Of a stretch of DNA of 64,000 bases, positions 45,546 to 54,219 are shown one piece after another. Below the pieces are notes generated by a model. The model had not been told where the DNA came from, ran no database searches, and saw nothing but the letters and a program-made list of their open reading frames with translations. The number at the start of each line of letters is the position of its first letter. Position 1 is the stretch's first letter. The stretch is from Bacteroides sedimenti (lineage in GTDB: Bacteria; Bacteroidota; Bacteroidia; Bacteroidales; Bacteroidaceae), in NCBI RefSeq assembly GCF_040365225.1, contig NZ_AP028055.1:2852001-2916000 (forward strand). Reading direction: 5' to 3'. The translations under genes and the position numbers were made by a program.

Positions 45546-47660
45546 ATGAATAGATTTTTTTTATTATCGGCAATTCTTCTTTATATATTACTATTACCTC
45601 CCCCCTTGCAAGGTCGAGAGGTTCTTTCTTTCAACACTGATTGGCAGTTTAAGAAGGGGCCATTTTCGTCAGAGGCTATGCAAGCAGCTCAAAAATGGAA
45701 TTCAGGATGGGAAAAAGTGGAAATACCTCATACCTGGAATGCAAAGGATATGCAGGTAAGAAGCAATGACTTTTATGAAGGAGTGGGCTATTACAGGAAA
45801 ACATATTTCTTTCCCGAATCACTTCAAGGGAAACGTGTTTTTCTTCGCTTTGAAGGAGTAGGAGCTTGTTCCGAGGTGTATGTAAACGGAAATTTAGTGG
45901 GGACTCATAAGGGAGGATATTCGGCTTTTGCTTGTGAGATAGGAACTGCAATAAAGCCGGGGGCTAACAATGAGATCATTGTAAAGGCAGACAATACTGC
46001 ACGTCCCGATGTGATTCCTGTGAATCATGGCCTGTTTGGCGTATATGGCGGAATCTATCGTCCGGTTTGGCTCATAATAACAGAAAAAAATAATATCACG
46101 GTAACCGACTGCGCCTCTTCGGGAGTATACATTACTCAGAAAAATGTATCAAAGCAACAGGCTGATATAACAGTGAAGGTAAAGCTTGACAATGCAACTC
46201 TACAGCCGGTCTCCTTAAAGCTGGAAAATACGATTTACAACCAAGCAGGAAAAAAGGTCTCCAGCGATACACAGTCGTTCGATCTTACACCGCAAGGATC
46301 ACAGACTTATTTCTCTGCTTTTATCATGAAACAACCTCATTTGTGGCAGGGAAGAAAAGATCCCTATCTGTATAAGGTTGTTTCTCGTCTGATAAAAGAC
46401 GGACAGGTTATTGACGAAGTGGCACAGCCTCTGGGGGTAAGGAAGTATGAGATTGTTGCCGGCAAAGGCTTCTATCTAAATGGTGAGAAATATCCAATGT
46501 ACGGAGTTACCCGTCATCAGGACTGGTGGGGACTGGGTAGTGCCTTGAAGAACGAAAACCATGATTCTGACCTTGCCATGATCATGGATATTGGAGCCAC
46601 AACTGTTCGATTTGCTCACTATCAACAGTCTGAGTACCTTTATTCTCGTTGCGATAGTCTGGGACTGATTATTTGGGCTGAGATTCCTTTTGTGAACAGG
46701 GTAACGGGAAAAGAAGCTGAGAATGCACAGACACAGCTTCGGGAAATGATTCGTCAGAGCTTTAACCATCCTTCCATTTATGTTTGGGGATTGCATAATG
46801 AGGTTTATCAACCTCACGAATACACAAGTTCTCTAACACAATCCTTGCACGATTTAGCCAAGACTGAAGACCCTGATCGTTTTACCGTTTCTGTGAATGG
46901 ATATGGACATGCTGAACATCCCGTAAACATGAATGCTGATATACAAGGTATGAATCGTTATTTTGGTTGGTATGAGAAGAAAATAGGTGATATTAAACCT
47001 TGGGTGAAAGAAATGGAAAAGAAGTATCCCTACCAGAAACTGATGTTATCAGAATATGGAGCAGATGCTAATATTGCACATCAAACCGAATATTTAGATG
47101 AGTCTTTAAACTGGAGCGATCCATTTTATCCTGAAACTTTTCAAACAAAAACACACGAGTACCAATGGAGTGTGATTGCTAACCACCCCTATATTATCGC
47201 TTCGTACTTATGGAATATGTTCGACTTTGCTGTTCCAATGTGGACACGAGGAGGAGTTCCGGCAAGAAACCTGAAAGGGTTGGTCACTTTCGACCGAAAA
47301 ATAAAAAAGGATTCTTATTTCTGGTATAAGGCCAACTGGAGCAAAGAGCCTGTTTTATATCTTACCCAAAGAAGAAACACCAATCGCGAGAAGCAAGTTA
47401 CATTAGTTACAGTTTACTCAAATGTTGGTGCGCCTAAGGTATACTTAAACGGAAAGGAGCTGACAGGAATAAAGCAAGGATATACCCCTGTACATTATAT
47501 ATTCGATAAGGTAACGTTAGCCAATGGAAAGAATACACTTAAAGCTGTTTCGGTAAAAAATGGCAAGAGTTACGAAGATACGATTGAATGGAATTATACT
47601 GGTGAGAAAAAACGTGGAGATGATGCCACAGAAAATGTAGAAGAACATTCAGGCTTCTAA
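45546..47660 (+). CDS. GH2 family glycoside hydrolase (beta-galactosidase/beta-glucuronidase-like), exported
   Basis: A 704-residue protein with signal peptide (about 1-23). The order is the N-terminal sugar-binding jelly roll (about 26-180), an Ig-like domain (about 185-295), the barrel (about 300-600) and a C-terminal domain. Catalytic acid/base Glu419 lies in GLHNEVYQ and the nucleophile Glu503 in LSEYGAD. GH2 enzymes are beta-galactosidases, beta-glucuronidases or beta-mannosidases; the sequence does not decide. It is 22 bases after the M60-like gene and presumably trims side chains of the same substrate. Confidence 0.92.
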   Translation: MNRFFLLSAILLYILLLPPPLQGREVLSFNTDWQFKKGPFSSEAMQAAQKWNSGWEKVEIPHTWNAKDMQVRSNDFYEGVGYYRKTYFFPESLQGKRVFLRFEGVGACSEVYVNGNLVGTHKGGYSAFACEIGTAIKPGANNEIIVKADNTARPDVIPVNHGLFGVYGGIYRPVWLIITEKNNITVTDCASSGVYITQKNVSKQQADITVKVKLDNATLQPVSLKLENTIYNQAGKKVSSDTQSFDLTPQGSQTYFSAFIMKQPHLWQGRKDPYLYKVVSRLIKDGQVIDEVAQPLGVRKYEIVAGKGFYLNGEKYPMYGVTRHQDWWGLGSALKNENHDSDLAMIMDIGATTVRFAHYQQSEYLYSRCDSLGLIIWAEIPFVNRVTGKEAENAQTQLREMIRQSFNHPSIYVWGLHNEVYQPHEYTSSLTQSLHDLAKTEDPDRFTVSVNGYGHAEHPVNMNADIQGMNRYFGWYEKKIGDIKPWVKEMEKKYPYQKLMLSEYGADANIAHQTEYLDESLNWSDPFYPETFQTKTHEYQWSVIANHPYIIASYLWNMFDFAVPMWTRGGVPARNLKGLVTFDRKIKKDSYFWYKANWSKEPVLYLTQRRNTNREKQVTLVTVYSNVGAPKVYLNGKELTGIKQGYTPVHYIFDKVTLANGKNTLKAVSVKNGKSYEDTIEWNYTGEKKRGDDATENVEEHSGF

Positions 47661-47738
47661 ATGAAAAGGGAACAACGAAGGCTAGCCTATCAAAGTTATA
47701 AATGATAAAAGTTACTATTAATGTAATTTGGAACAATA

Positions 47739-47780
47739 TTACCACCTAATAAGAACGATTTTGCCACCTGAAGAAATGAT
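47739..47780 (+). promoter_or_regulatory. Direct repeat upstream of kduI: candidate activator site
   Basis: TTACCACCTAATAAGAACGAT (47739-47759 region) and TTGCCACCTGAAGAAATGAT (47761-47780) are two similar units starting 22 bp apart, both with CCACCT and AAGAA...GAT. They end just before the -7 box at 47789, where a transcription activator would bind side by side on one DNA face. Confidence 0.55.
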
Positions 47781-47788
47781 ACTTTTCA

Positions 47789-47797
47789 TAACTTTGT
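47789..47797 (+). promoter_or_regulatory. -7 box for kduI-kduD
   Basis: TAACTTTGT, a full TAnnTTTGY match 40 bases before the kduI start. TTTG at 47760-47763 is 25 bases upstream, longer than the usual 19-21, consistent with a promoter needing an activator. Confidence 0.6.
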
Positions 47798-47836
47798 GGC
47801 GTAGTCAATTAACTAAACTGCTTAAAATCTATAAAG

Positions 47837-48679
47837 ATGAAAACAAATTATGAAATTCGCTATGCAGCGCATCCTGAAGATGCGAAAAGCTACGATACAA
47901 AAAGAATTCGCAGAGATTTCTTAATCGAAAAAGTTTTTACTCCGAATGAAGTAAATATGGTATATTCCATGTACGACCGTATGGTTGTGGGTGGTGCGAT
48001 GCCTTGCGGCGAAACCTTAAAACTGGAAGCTATCGATCCATTAAAACAACCTATATTTTTACGTAACCGTGAAATTGGTATGTATAATGTAGGAGGCCCG
48101 GGTATTGTAAAGGTAGGTGACACTCAGTTTGAGCTAAACTATAAAGAGGCGCTTTATCTGGGTTCTGGTGACCGCGAAGTCTATTTTGAAAGCAAAGATT
48201 CTAACAATCCTGCAAAATTCTATTTCAACTCACTGACCGCACACAGAAATTATCCTGATAAAAAGGTAACTAAACAAGATGCGGTTGTAGCCGAAATGGG
48301 CTCTCTAGAAGGATCAAACCACCGTAACATCAACAAGATGATTGTTAACCAGGTATTACCAACCTGCCAGATACAGATGGGTATGACCGAGTTAGCACCG
48401 GGAAGTGTATGGAACACCATGCCAGCTCATGTTCATTCACGTCGTATGGAAGCGTACTTCTACTTTGAAGTTCCTGAAGATCAGGCAGTATGCCATTTCA
48501 TGGGCGAAGTAGACGAAACCCGTCACATCTGGATGAAAGGTGATCAGGCTGTACTCTCTCCCGAATGGTCAATCCACTCGGCAGCAGCTACGCACAACTA
48601 TACATTTATCTGGGGAATGGGAGGTGAAAACCTCGATTATGGTGATCAGGACTTCTCTGCAATTACTGATCTTAAATAA
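47837..48679 (+). CDS. kduI: 5-dehydro-4-deoxy-D-glucuronate isomerase
   Basis: A 280-residue cupin-type isomerase converting 5-keto-4-deoxyuronate (DKI) to 2,5-diketo-3-deoxygluconate. The metal-binding region is PAHVHSRRMEAYFYFEVPE with a later HFMGE and SPEWSIHSAAATHNYTFIWGMGGEN; the N-terminal IRRDFLIEKVF and GGAMPCGETL match KduI. Length is that of the family. It has its own promoter and repeat site, so it can be expressed apart from the SusCD operon. kduD follows after 21 bases. Confidence 0.96.
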   Translation: MKTNYEIRYAAHPEDAKSYDTKRIRRDFLIEKVFTPNEVNMVYSMYDRMVVGGAMPCGETLKLEAIDPLKQPIFLRNREIGMYNVGGPGIVKVGDTQFELNYKEALYLGSGDREVYFESKDSNNPAKFYFNSLTAHRNYPDKKVTKQDAVVAEMGSLEGSNHRNINKMIVNQVLPTCQIQMGMTELAPGSVWNTMPAHVHSRRMEAYFYFEVPEDQAVCHFMGEVDETRHIWMKGDQAVLSPEWSIHSAAATHNYTFIWGMGGENLDYGDQDFSAITDLK

Positions 48680-48700
48680 TAACTTAAAAACTATAAGACA

Positions 48701-49480
48701 ATGGTTAATTTTTCATTAGAAGGTAAAATAGCACTTGTAACAGGTGCATCCTATGGAATTGGTTTTGCCTTGGCAAAAGGTTTCGCAGAAGCCGGTGCCA
48801 CAATTGTTTTCAACGACATCAATCAGGAATTAGTAAATAAAGGTCTGGCTGCTTACGAAGCAGAAGGCATCAAAGCGCACGGATATATATGCGACGTGAC
48901 TGACGAAGACGCAGTAAATGCTTTAGTAGCACAGATTGAAAAAGAAGTTGGCGTTATTGATATCTTGGTTAACAATGCAGGAATCATCAAACGTATTCCA
49001 ATGATTGAGATGAGTGCTAAAGATTTCCGCCAGGTTATCGATATCGACTTGAATGGTCCATTCATTGTATCAAAAGCTGTTATCCCATCAATGATTAAGA
49101 AAGGTCATGGTAAGATTATCAACATCTGCTCTATGATGAGTGAACTTGGACGTGAAACAGTATCTGCCTATGCAGCTGCTAAGGGTGGTTTGAAGATGTT
49201 GACTCGCAACATTGCTTCTGAATATGGTGAATATAACATCCAATGTAATGGCCTTGGTCCAGGATATATTGAAACACCTCAGACTGCTCCGATTCGTACT
49301 CCGGGACATCCTTTCAACGAATTCATCATTTCCAAGACTCCGGCTGCTCGTTGGGGAACCCCTGAAGATTTAATGGGGCCAGCCGTATTCTTAGCTTCTG
49401 ACGCATCCAATTTTGTTAATGGACACGTTCTGTATGTGGATGGTGGTATTCTGGCTTATATAGGCAAACAACCTAAATAA
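48701..49480 (+). CDS. kduD: SDR-family 2-dehydro-3-deoxy-D-gluconate 5-dehydrogenase (or gluconate 5-dehydrogenase)
   Basis: A 259-residue short-chain dehydrogenase. The cofactor-binding TGASYGIG (about residues 14-21), NNAGI and the catalytic YAAAK (Tyr/Lys) are present, with Ser in ICSMMSELG. With kduI next to it, reduction of 2,5-diketo-3-deoxygluconate to KDG is the likely reaction; GATMase-like gluconate 5-dehydrogenase is an alternative by sequence. KDG kinase and KDPG aldolase, the next steps, are not in the window. Confidence 0.9.
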   Translation: MVNFSLEGKIALVTGASYGIGFALAKGFAEAGATIVFNDINQELVNKGLAAYEAEGIKAHGYICDVTDEDAVNALVAQIEKEVGVIDILVNNAGIIKRIPMIEMSAKDFRQVIDIDLNGPFIVSKAVIPSMIKKGHGKIINICSMMSELGRETVSAYAAAKGGLKMLTRNIASEYGEYNIQCNGLGPGYIETPQTAPIRTPGHPFNEFIISKTPAARWGTPEDLMGPAVFLASDASNFVNGHVLYVDGGILAYIGKQPK

Positions 49481-49498
49481 AATAAAAAACCAACCTAT

Positions 49499-49546
49499 GT
49501 GCCGATGTAACACTTTAATAGTGCCTGCATCGGCACCCCCTTTTTT
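49499..49546 (+). terminator. Terminator after kduD
   Basis: GTGCCGATG (49499-49507) pairs with CATCGGCAC (49528-49536), with a small CACT/AGTG stem inside, then CCCC and six T. It separates kduI-kduD from the DUF4861 gene. Confidence 0.8.
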
Positions 49547-49564
49547 CACCTCAAATAATCAAGA

Positions 49565-50794
49565 ATGAAAAAAATACTATTCCTGCTTTTTGCCTCATGC
49601 ATGGCAATCTCATGCTCAGGCTCAAAAAGCATCAGTGTCAAGGTATCAAATACCTCTTCACTAGACCGCGCTAAAGAGATGGTGGAAGTTTCCATGAATG
49701 ATATTAATGCAAAGCTTAGCCTTTCAAAAACAGATCAAGTTGTGGTTTTGGATAAATACAATCAGCAACTTCCCTATCAGGTTACTTATGATGGAAACCT
49801 AGTATTTCCTACTACGGTGAAAGCGAATTCATCAGAAGATTATACTATCAAAATAGGTTCTCCAAACACCTTCAACACAATTACATGCGGAAAACAATAC
49901 CCCGAACGGTTGGATGATGTTGCTTGGGAAAATGACCGTATAGCTTTTCGTACCTATGGACCAGCACTTCAAGCAACAGGCGAAAAAGCTTTTGGCTTTG
50001 ATATCTGGGTAAAACGATGTGAACAGCCTGTTGTGGAAGCAAGATATGCCAAAGAACTGGACAAAAACACCGTGGAAAAGATAAAAAGCCTTGAAAAAAC
50101 AGATCCTGCTGCAGCAAAAGCGTTGAGGGAAGCCTCTACTTACCATGTGGACCACGGAAACGGACTCGACTTTTATAAAGTGGGACCAACTTTGGGAGCC
50201 GGAACATCTGCCTTTCTGATTGATAGCACATTGGTTTATCCATATTGTTATGCAAAACAAGAGGTACTTGATAATGGTCCATTAAGATTTACGGTGAAAC
50301 TTACCTACAACCCTATAACCATCAAAGGAGATAGCTCCGTGGTTGAAACCCGCATCATTTCTCTGGATGCTGGTTCACAGATGAATAAAATTGCTGTTTC
50401 TTATAGTAAAATCAAAGAGATATTACCTCTAGCAACTGGAATTGTAATCCACAAAGGAAGCAACGATTACGCAATGTCGGCAAGTAAAGGATATATTGCC
50501 TATGCTGATCCGAAAGATCCAGTAAACGGGCAAATCTACGTAGGAGCTGTATTTCCCGCCAATGTAAAAGAGACCAAAGTACAACTGTTTAAAGGCGCTG
50601 AAGCCACAAAAATAAAAGATGGGGCAAACGGACACGTGATGGCTATCAGCGATTACGAAGCTGGTTCGGAATTTATTTATTACTTCGGTGCAGGTTGGAG
50701 CAAATGGGGATTCAAGAGCTCGGCCGACTGGTTTAAATATGTAGATGAATTTGCACAGAAAGCACGTTCACCTTTAAGCGTTACAATTAAATAA
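49565..50794 (+). CDS. DUF4861 family lipoprotein
   Basis: A 409-residue protein with a lipoprotein signal (MAISC, Cys17). DUF4861 proteins occur in uronic-acid-degrading loci of Bacteroidetes, often beside KduI, and have a beta-rich fold; I know of no assigned activity that I can confirm here. Recognisable parts are LDRAKEMVEVSMNDI, LDDVAWENDRIAFRTYGPALQ, VDHGNGLDFYKVGPTLGAG and the C-terminal YYFGAGWSKWGF. A terminator lies upstream, so it may be expressed partly on its own. It is the last gene of the locus. Confidence 0.78.
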   Translation: MKKILFLLFASCMAISCSGSKSISVKVSNTSSLDRAKEMVEVSMNDINAKLSLSKTDQVVVLDKYNQQLPYQVTYDGNLVFPTTVKANSSEDYTIKIGSPNTFNTITCGKQYPERLDDVAWENDRIAFRTYGPALQATGEKAFGFDIWVKRCEQPVVEARYAKELDKNTVEKIKSLEKTDPAAAKALREASTYHVDHGNGLDFYKVGPTLGAGTSAFLIDSTLVYPYCYAKQEVLDNGPLRFTVKLTYNPITIKGDSSVVETRIISLDAGSQMNKIAVSYSKIKEILPLATGIVIHKGSNDYAMSASKGYIAYADPKDPVNGQIYVGAVFPANVKETKVQLFKGAEATKIKDGANGHVMAISDYEAGSEFIYYFGAGWSKWGFKSSADWFKYVDEFAQKARSPLSVTIK

Positions 50795-50810
50795 ATTATT
50801 TCATCATACA

Positions 50811-50856
50811 ACAAACGAGGGTGTTTCGCAAATGCGATTTCACCCTCGTTTGTTTT
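50811..50856 (+). terminator. Strong terminator at the end of the utilisation locus
   Basis: CAAACGAGGGTG (50812-50823) pairs with CACCCTCGTTTG (50841-50852), with TCGC/GCGA inside, then TTTTG. It closes the transcript of the DUF4861 gene. Confidence 0.9.
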
Positions 50857-50940
50857 GCATCCTCTCTTAGTACAGCTCAAAAAGTCGGTTCTGAAAACAC
50901 CGGCATCCTGTTGAAAATAAATCCACGGGAAACTATACCA

Positions 50941-50948
50941 TATTTTTG
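50941..50948 (+). promoter_or_regulatory. Orphan promoter-like box
   Basis: TATTTTTG, a full TAnnTTTG match; TTGAAA at 50911 is a distant -33 candidate. No coding frame follows for 1.2 kb on the plus strand, so it may drive a non-coding RNA or be chance in A/T-rich DNA. Confidence 0.35.
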
Positions 50949-51448
50949 TATATATAGGGGGCTAGTTTAAATCCCCCGTGGCTCATTATCAATCATCTAG
51001 TCATAAAAATAAAATAGTAGGACAGAAAACAAGGCGAAGTATTTCTTGTTCGCCCCCAAAATGAGAGTTAAAATATGTTTCATCCCTGATTTTCAACACA
51101 TTATGACACATTGTTTTTTGACCATTTTTTATGCAAAATAATCCATATTTACATAAAATGGGCTATATATAGTGCAATAAACGGGTTAACTATTTAAATT
51201 CACACTTATGTATAACGTAATCATTTGATATAATGAGATTTAATCACACTGTAATTTGATGTAAAATATAATGTATTCAAATAAAGATATATAACATAAA
51301 ATTCAGGTAAATTCATCGATATATTGACAGATTACTCCTTTAACCCTTGCATGCATGGAAAGAAAAACGGTGGCTTGACCTATCGAAGGGGGAATAATGC
51401 TGCTAAAAGCGGTCCGTATTGCAATATAATATCGGGTTAACCCAGAAA

Positions 51449-51612
51449 CCGGTAGAATCTCGCCCATAGGTTCCGGCAATAACGATAATGAATCTATAAT
51501 AGCTAAAACTTTATTTGATTGAATGCCGCGAATCAGTTTCAGCAAAACTTAAAAGCTAATTGGCTTTAGAGTGGAAGTCGCCGGAATATCACCCATCGGT
51601 TTTGGCAATAAC
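51449..51612. repeat. Imperfect direct repeat in the gene desert
   Basis: A 28-base block at 51456-51483 recurs at 51585-51612 with 23 identical positions; both end in GGCAATAAC and follow CCGG. A second pair with CATTATTC(T/C)GAAGTAGA lies at 52035 and 52099. The desert 50857-52162 otherwise shows A/T-rich sequence and a bulged hairpin around 51122-51161, and no gene I can support. Confidence 0.6.
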
Positions 51613-51673
51613 CCAGGTAACTGCAAGTTCAATCTAGTCAAAGGTTGGAATTTTTATGCTTCATGAAAATAAA

Positions 51674-51913
51674 ACATAAGGAAAGAACGGGAAATACATG
51701 CTTAAAGATTGAGTCAAACATGCCCAAAGATCGGTGAATATATACCTAAAGATCGTGATAATCATAGTGAAAGATCGGGTAAAACATGGTAGGAAGTAGG
51801 CAGGACATAAAGTAAGATTAAGCAATACATGCTAAAGGAACGAGCAAAACATGGCGATAGATTGGAAAAACATAACGAGAGTTTGAGCAAAACATGGCGG
51901 CAGATTTTAAATT
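51674..51913. repeat. Degenerate 22-bp tandem repeat, about 11 units
   Basis: ACAT-like anchors occur at 51674, 51696, 51718, 51740, 51762, 51784, 51805, 51827, 51849, 51870 and 51892: nine steps of 22 or so and two of 21. The loose consensus is ACATGsynAAAGATyGrG followed by yAAA. The units are diverged, unlike CRISPR repeats, and have no spacers. Confidence 0.8.
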
Positions 51914-52162
51914 CAAGGCGTAAGATTTTCGGGGAGTGCGTTTGGTTCCGCCAGCAGGCCTGTATATTAGATAGATACAGACCTATTTCAACGGAATGCT
52001 GCTTTCATTTGCCGCGCAATTTTACGGGACTTCTCATTATTCTGAAGTAGAGATAATGCGCCTGATAAATCCTGTTTTGCAGTTTCTATCACACATCCCA
52101 TTATTCCGAAGTAGAAGATCACACCGATGCCACCCACTTCATCCATTTCTAAAGAGGAAGAC

Positions 52163-54196
52163 CTATTGCTTCAGCTGTCTGACCTCCAGATTCTTCATCT
52201 CACCTTTGAATCCGGTCAATTTATCGACGATAAACTGAAGCGGGAAGAAGCTGGTGAAGTGATAATACATGGTACTTGAACCACCATTTAACTTCGAACA
52301 CACTCTTTTCTGTGCAGTCAAATCCTCTACCTGCTTGCCGTTTATGTAAAGCGTCATGCCCTTTACATTGCCTGCGATGCCGATTTTCACCCACTCATTG
52401 GTTGGAATCGCACTCTCGAAGGTGAAGGTATACCCTTCGCGAGAAAAGGCAATCTTACCGGTGCTATTCCAGTTTGCATACACCTTTACGTAATCATTGG
52501 CAAAAAGGATTGCATCTTTCGGGCTGTCAGCCGACAGATTAAGATCAAATTCAACGGAATATGGATAACCTACCTCATAAATCGGTGTTTCAATAATCCC
52601 GTCTCTCCGTTTCTTAATATTAAACCCATTCTCAGAGAGGTCTTTGCTTTTTGGAGAAATAACATCGTACTTTAAGGCCACATCCGATTTGCTTTCAATC
52701 TTTCCAGCCAGATTAACCCCCGGTGCTTCAATCATTCTTTTACGTATCTGTTCAAAATCGGCAAATTCAGCCGGTTTGCCTCCATCGTTCCACATTTTCT
52801 GAGCAAGAGTCTGCAAAGCGGGCATTGTACGCAAATGGACATCCTTCTGAGAAATTCCATTGCCGCAGTGATCATTCCAAACAGCAAACATCGCACCCGT
52901 CAGTCCTGGTTGATCTTTCGGCAATGTCACCTCACGATTAATCTTGGCAACGCTCCAGTTTTTATATATCCATTCTGTATTAAGGAAATCCTGATAGTAA
53001 CCTGCACCCGGAACAATATAGAGATAAGTGTCACAAGTATTTATTAATTCATATCCATCCTTCAATGAAACAATGGGGTCTACCCAGTCAATGGACCAGG
53101 CGTTGACAATAACCCCTTTCGACTTGACGGGAGTCTTGCCGGGAAGCCATTTCAAGCCTCCCCACATGCGTGGCTGCTTATGATAGGATTCTACCAGCTT
53201 AAGGTACCTATCAGTAAAATAGCGGTATTTCTCCGCCTCCTTTTTGTTGTATTCATCGGTGCCGATATGGAAGTCTTTCCCTATGAATACGGGATTATCT
53301 CCGCCGATGTACTCATCAATCAAGGCATCGCAGAATTTGTAGGTCTCAGGGTTATAAAGATCCAGGTGATCCATTCCATACTCTTTGCTCCCTATCCCCG
53401 GTTTATACTGAGTGAACGCCAGTGAATGGGCCGGAATGTCTATTTCGGGGATGATGTTCACTCCAAAATCCGCCGCTTCCTGCTGAAGCTCCGTAAACTC
53501 TTTCTTGGAATAGGAGCCATCCTTAGCTGTCAGCCCCGGAAACTTAGTGCTTTCAAGACGGAATGCCGAATAAGTTTTGTTCCAGTCGTTGTCGAAGAAC
53601 TCAACGAAACCGTTGTCGTTCAAGTGAATCTGAAACTCGTTCATTTTATAGAAAGAGAGGATACGCACGTAGTCTTTCAGGTATTTCATGGGAAAAAACT
53701 TACGTCCGCAGTCAAGCATGAATCCCCTTCTGGGATAGTCTGGAAAATCCCTTATCTCCCCTTTCGGGAAATTCGTTCCACCGGTCAGAATCATCTGAAG
53801 CAGGGTTCTTGTCGCCCAGAACGCTCCTTTCTTGGTTGGTGCTTCCACTCGTACATAATCCTCTATGTTGATCTTATACCCCTCCTCTCCCAGTGACTTA
53901 TCGGCTGTGTTCAGTGTGAAATAGATATCGCCCTTGGCAGGTTTGCCATATTTAACCTCATATTTCATTCCCGACATTTCGAGCAGATCGGTCTTGAATT
54001 GTTCCACACCGGAAGCAAGCTTTGTTCTGTATTCCGGCTGCACCACCAATCTTCCTTTTTTCTTCAGGAGGAGTTTTCCACTCCCCCCTTTCCACTCTTT
54101 CAAAGAAGGAATTACCTGCGGACACTGCTCCTGGGCTTTCAGTGCAGAAACAGCAATAAATAATGATGCAAAAACTAAAGCAATGTGTTTTTTCAT
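52163..54196 (-). CDS. GH20 family beta-N-acetylhexosaminidase, exported
   Basis: A 677-residue protein with signal peptide (1-21, ending LKAQ). The N-terminal GH20b domain spans about 25-150, the barrel starts at FPDYPRRGFMLDCGRKF (151-167), and the catalytic pair Asp314-Glu315 is in HIGTDEYN; the usual motif has Gly where this has Thr. The last 150 residues look like a laminin-G/concanavalin-type domain (VEFDLNLS, YINGKQVEDL). It would remove terminal GlcNAc or GalNAc. It begins 23 bases after the mutS stop, so it is probably read through from mutS. Confidence 0.92.
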   Translation of the reverse strand: MKKHIALVFASLFIAVSALKAQEQCPQVIPSLKEWKGGSGKLLLKKKGRLVVQPEYRTKLASGVEQFKTDLLEMSGMKYEVKYGKPAKGDIYFTLNTADKSLGEEGYKINIEDYVRVEAPTKKGAFWATRTLLQMILTGGTNFPKGEIRDFPDYPRRGFMLDCGRKFFPMKYLKDYVRILSFYKMNEFQIHLNDNGFVEFFDNDWNKTYSAFRLESTKFPGLTAKDGSYSKKEFTELQQEAADFGVNIIPEIDIPAHSLAFTQYKPGIGSKEYGMDHLDLYNPETYKFCDALIDEYIGGDNPVFIGKDFHIGTDEYNKKEAEKYRYFTDRYLKLVESYHKQPRMWGGLKWLPGKTPVKSKGVIVNAWSIDWVDPIVSLKDGYELINTCDTYLYIVPGAGYYQDFLNTEWIYKNWSVAKINREVTLPKDQPGLTGAMFAVWNDHCGNGISQKDVHLRTMPALQTLAQKMWNDGGKPAEFADFEQIRKRMIEAPGVNLAGKIESKSDVALKYDVISPKSKDLSENGFNIKKRRDGIIETPIYEVGYPYSVEFDLNLSADSPKDAILFANDYVKVYANWNSTGKIAFSREGYTFTFESAIPTNEWVKIGIAGNVKGMTLYINGKQVEDLTAQKRVCSKLNGGSSTMYYHFTSFFPLQFIVDKLTGFKGEMKNLEVRQLKQ

Positions 54197-54219
54197 GGTT
54201 TGTATATTAGCAATCTAAG

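Noticed and set aside
51303..51545. 80-codon minus-strand open frame in the gene desert (LLPEPMGEI-type)
   Set aside because: It has no recognisable domain and no promoter. Part of its frame is duplicated nearby as a DNA-level repeat, which fits an intergenic repeat better than a gene.
51674..51913. 22-bp array as a CRISPR
   Set aside because: Units abut without unique spacers, repeats are diverged, and no cas genes are in the window.
53426..53896. 156-codon plus-strand frame inside the GH20 gene
   Set aside because: Antisense to conserved catalytic-domain sequence; no family features.
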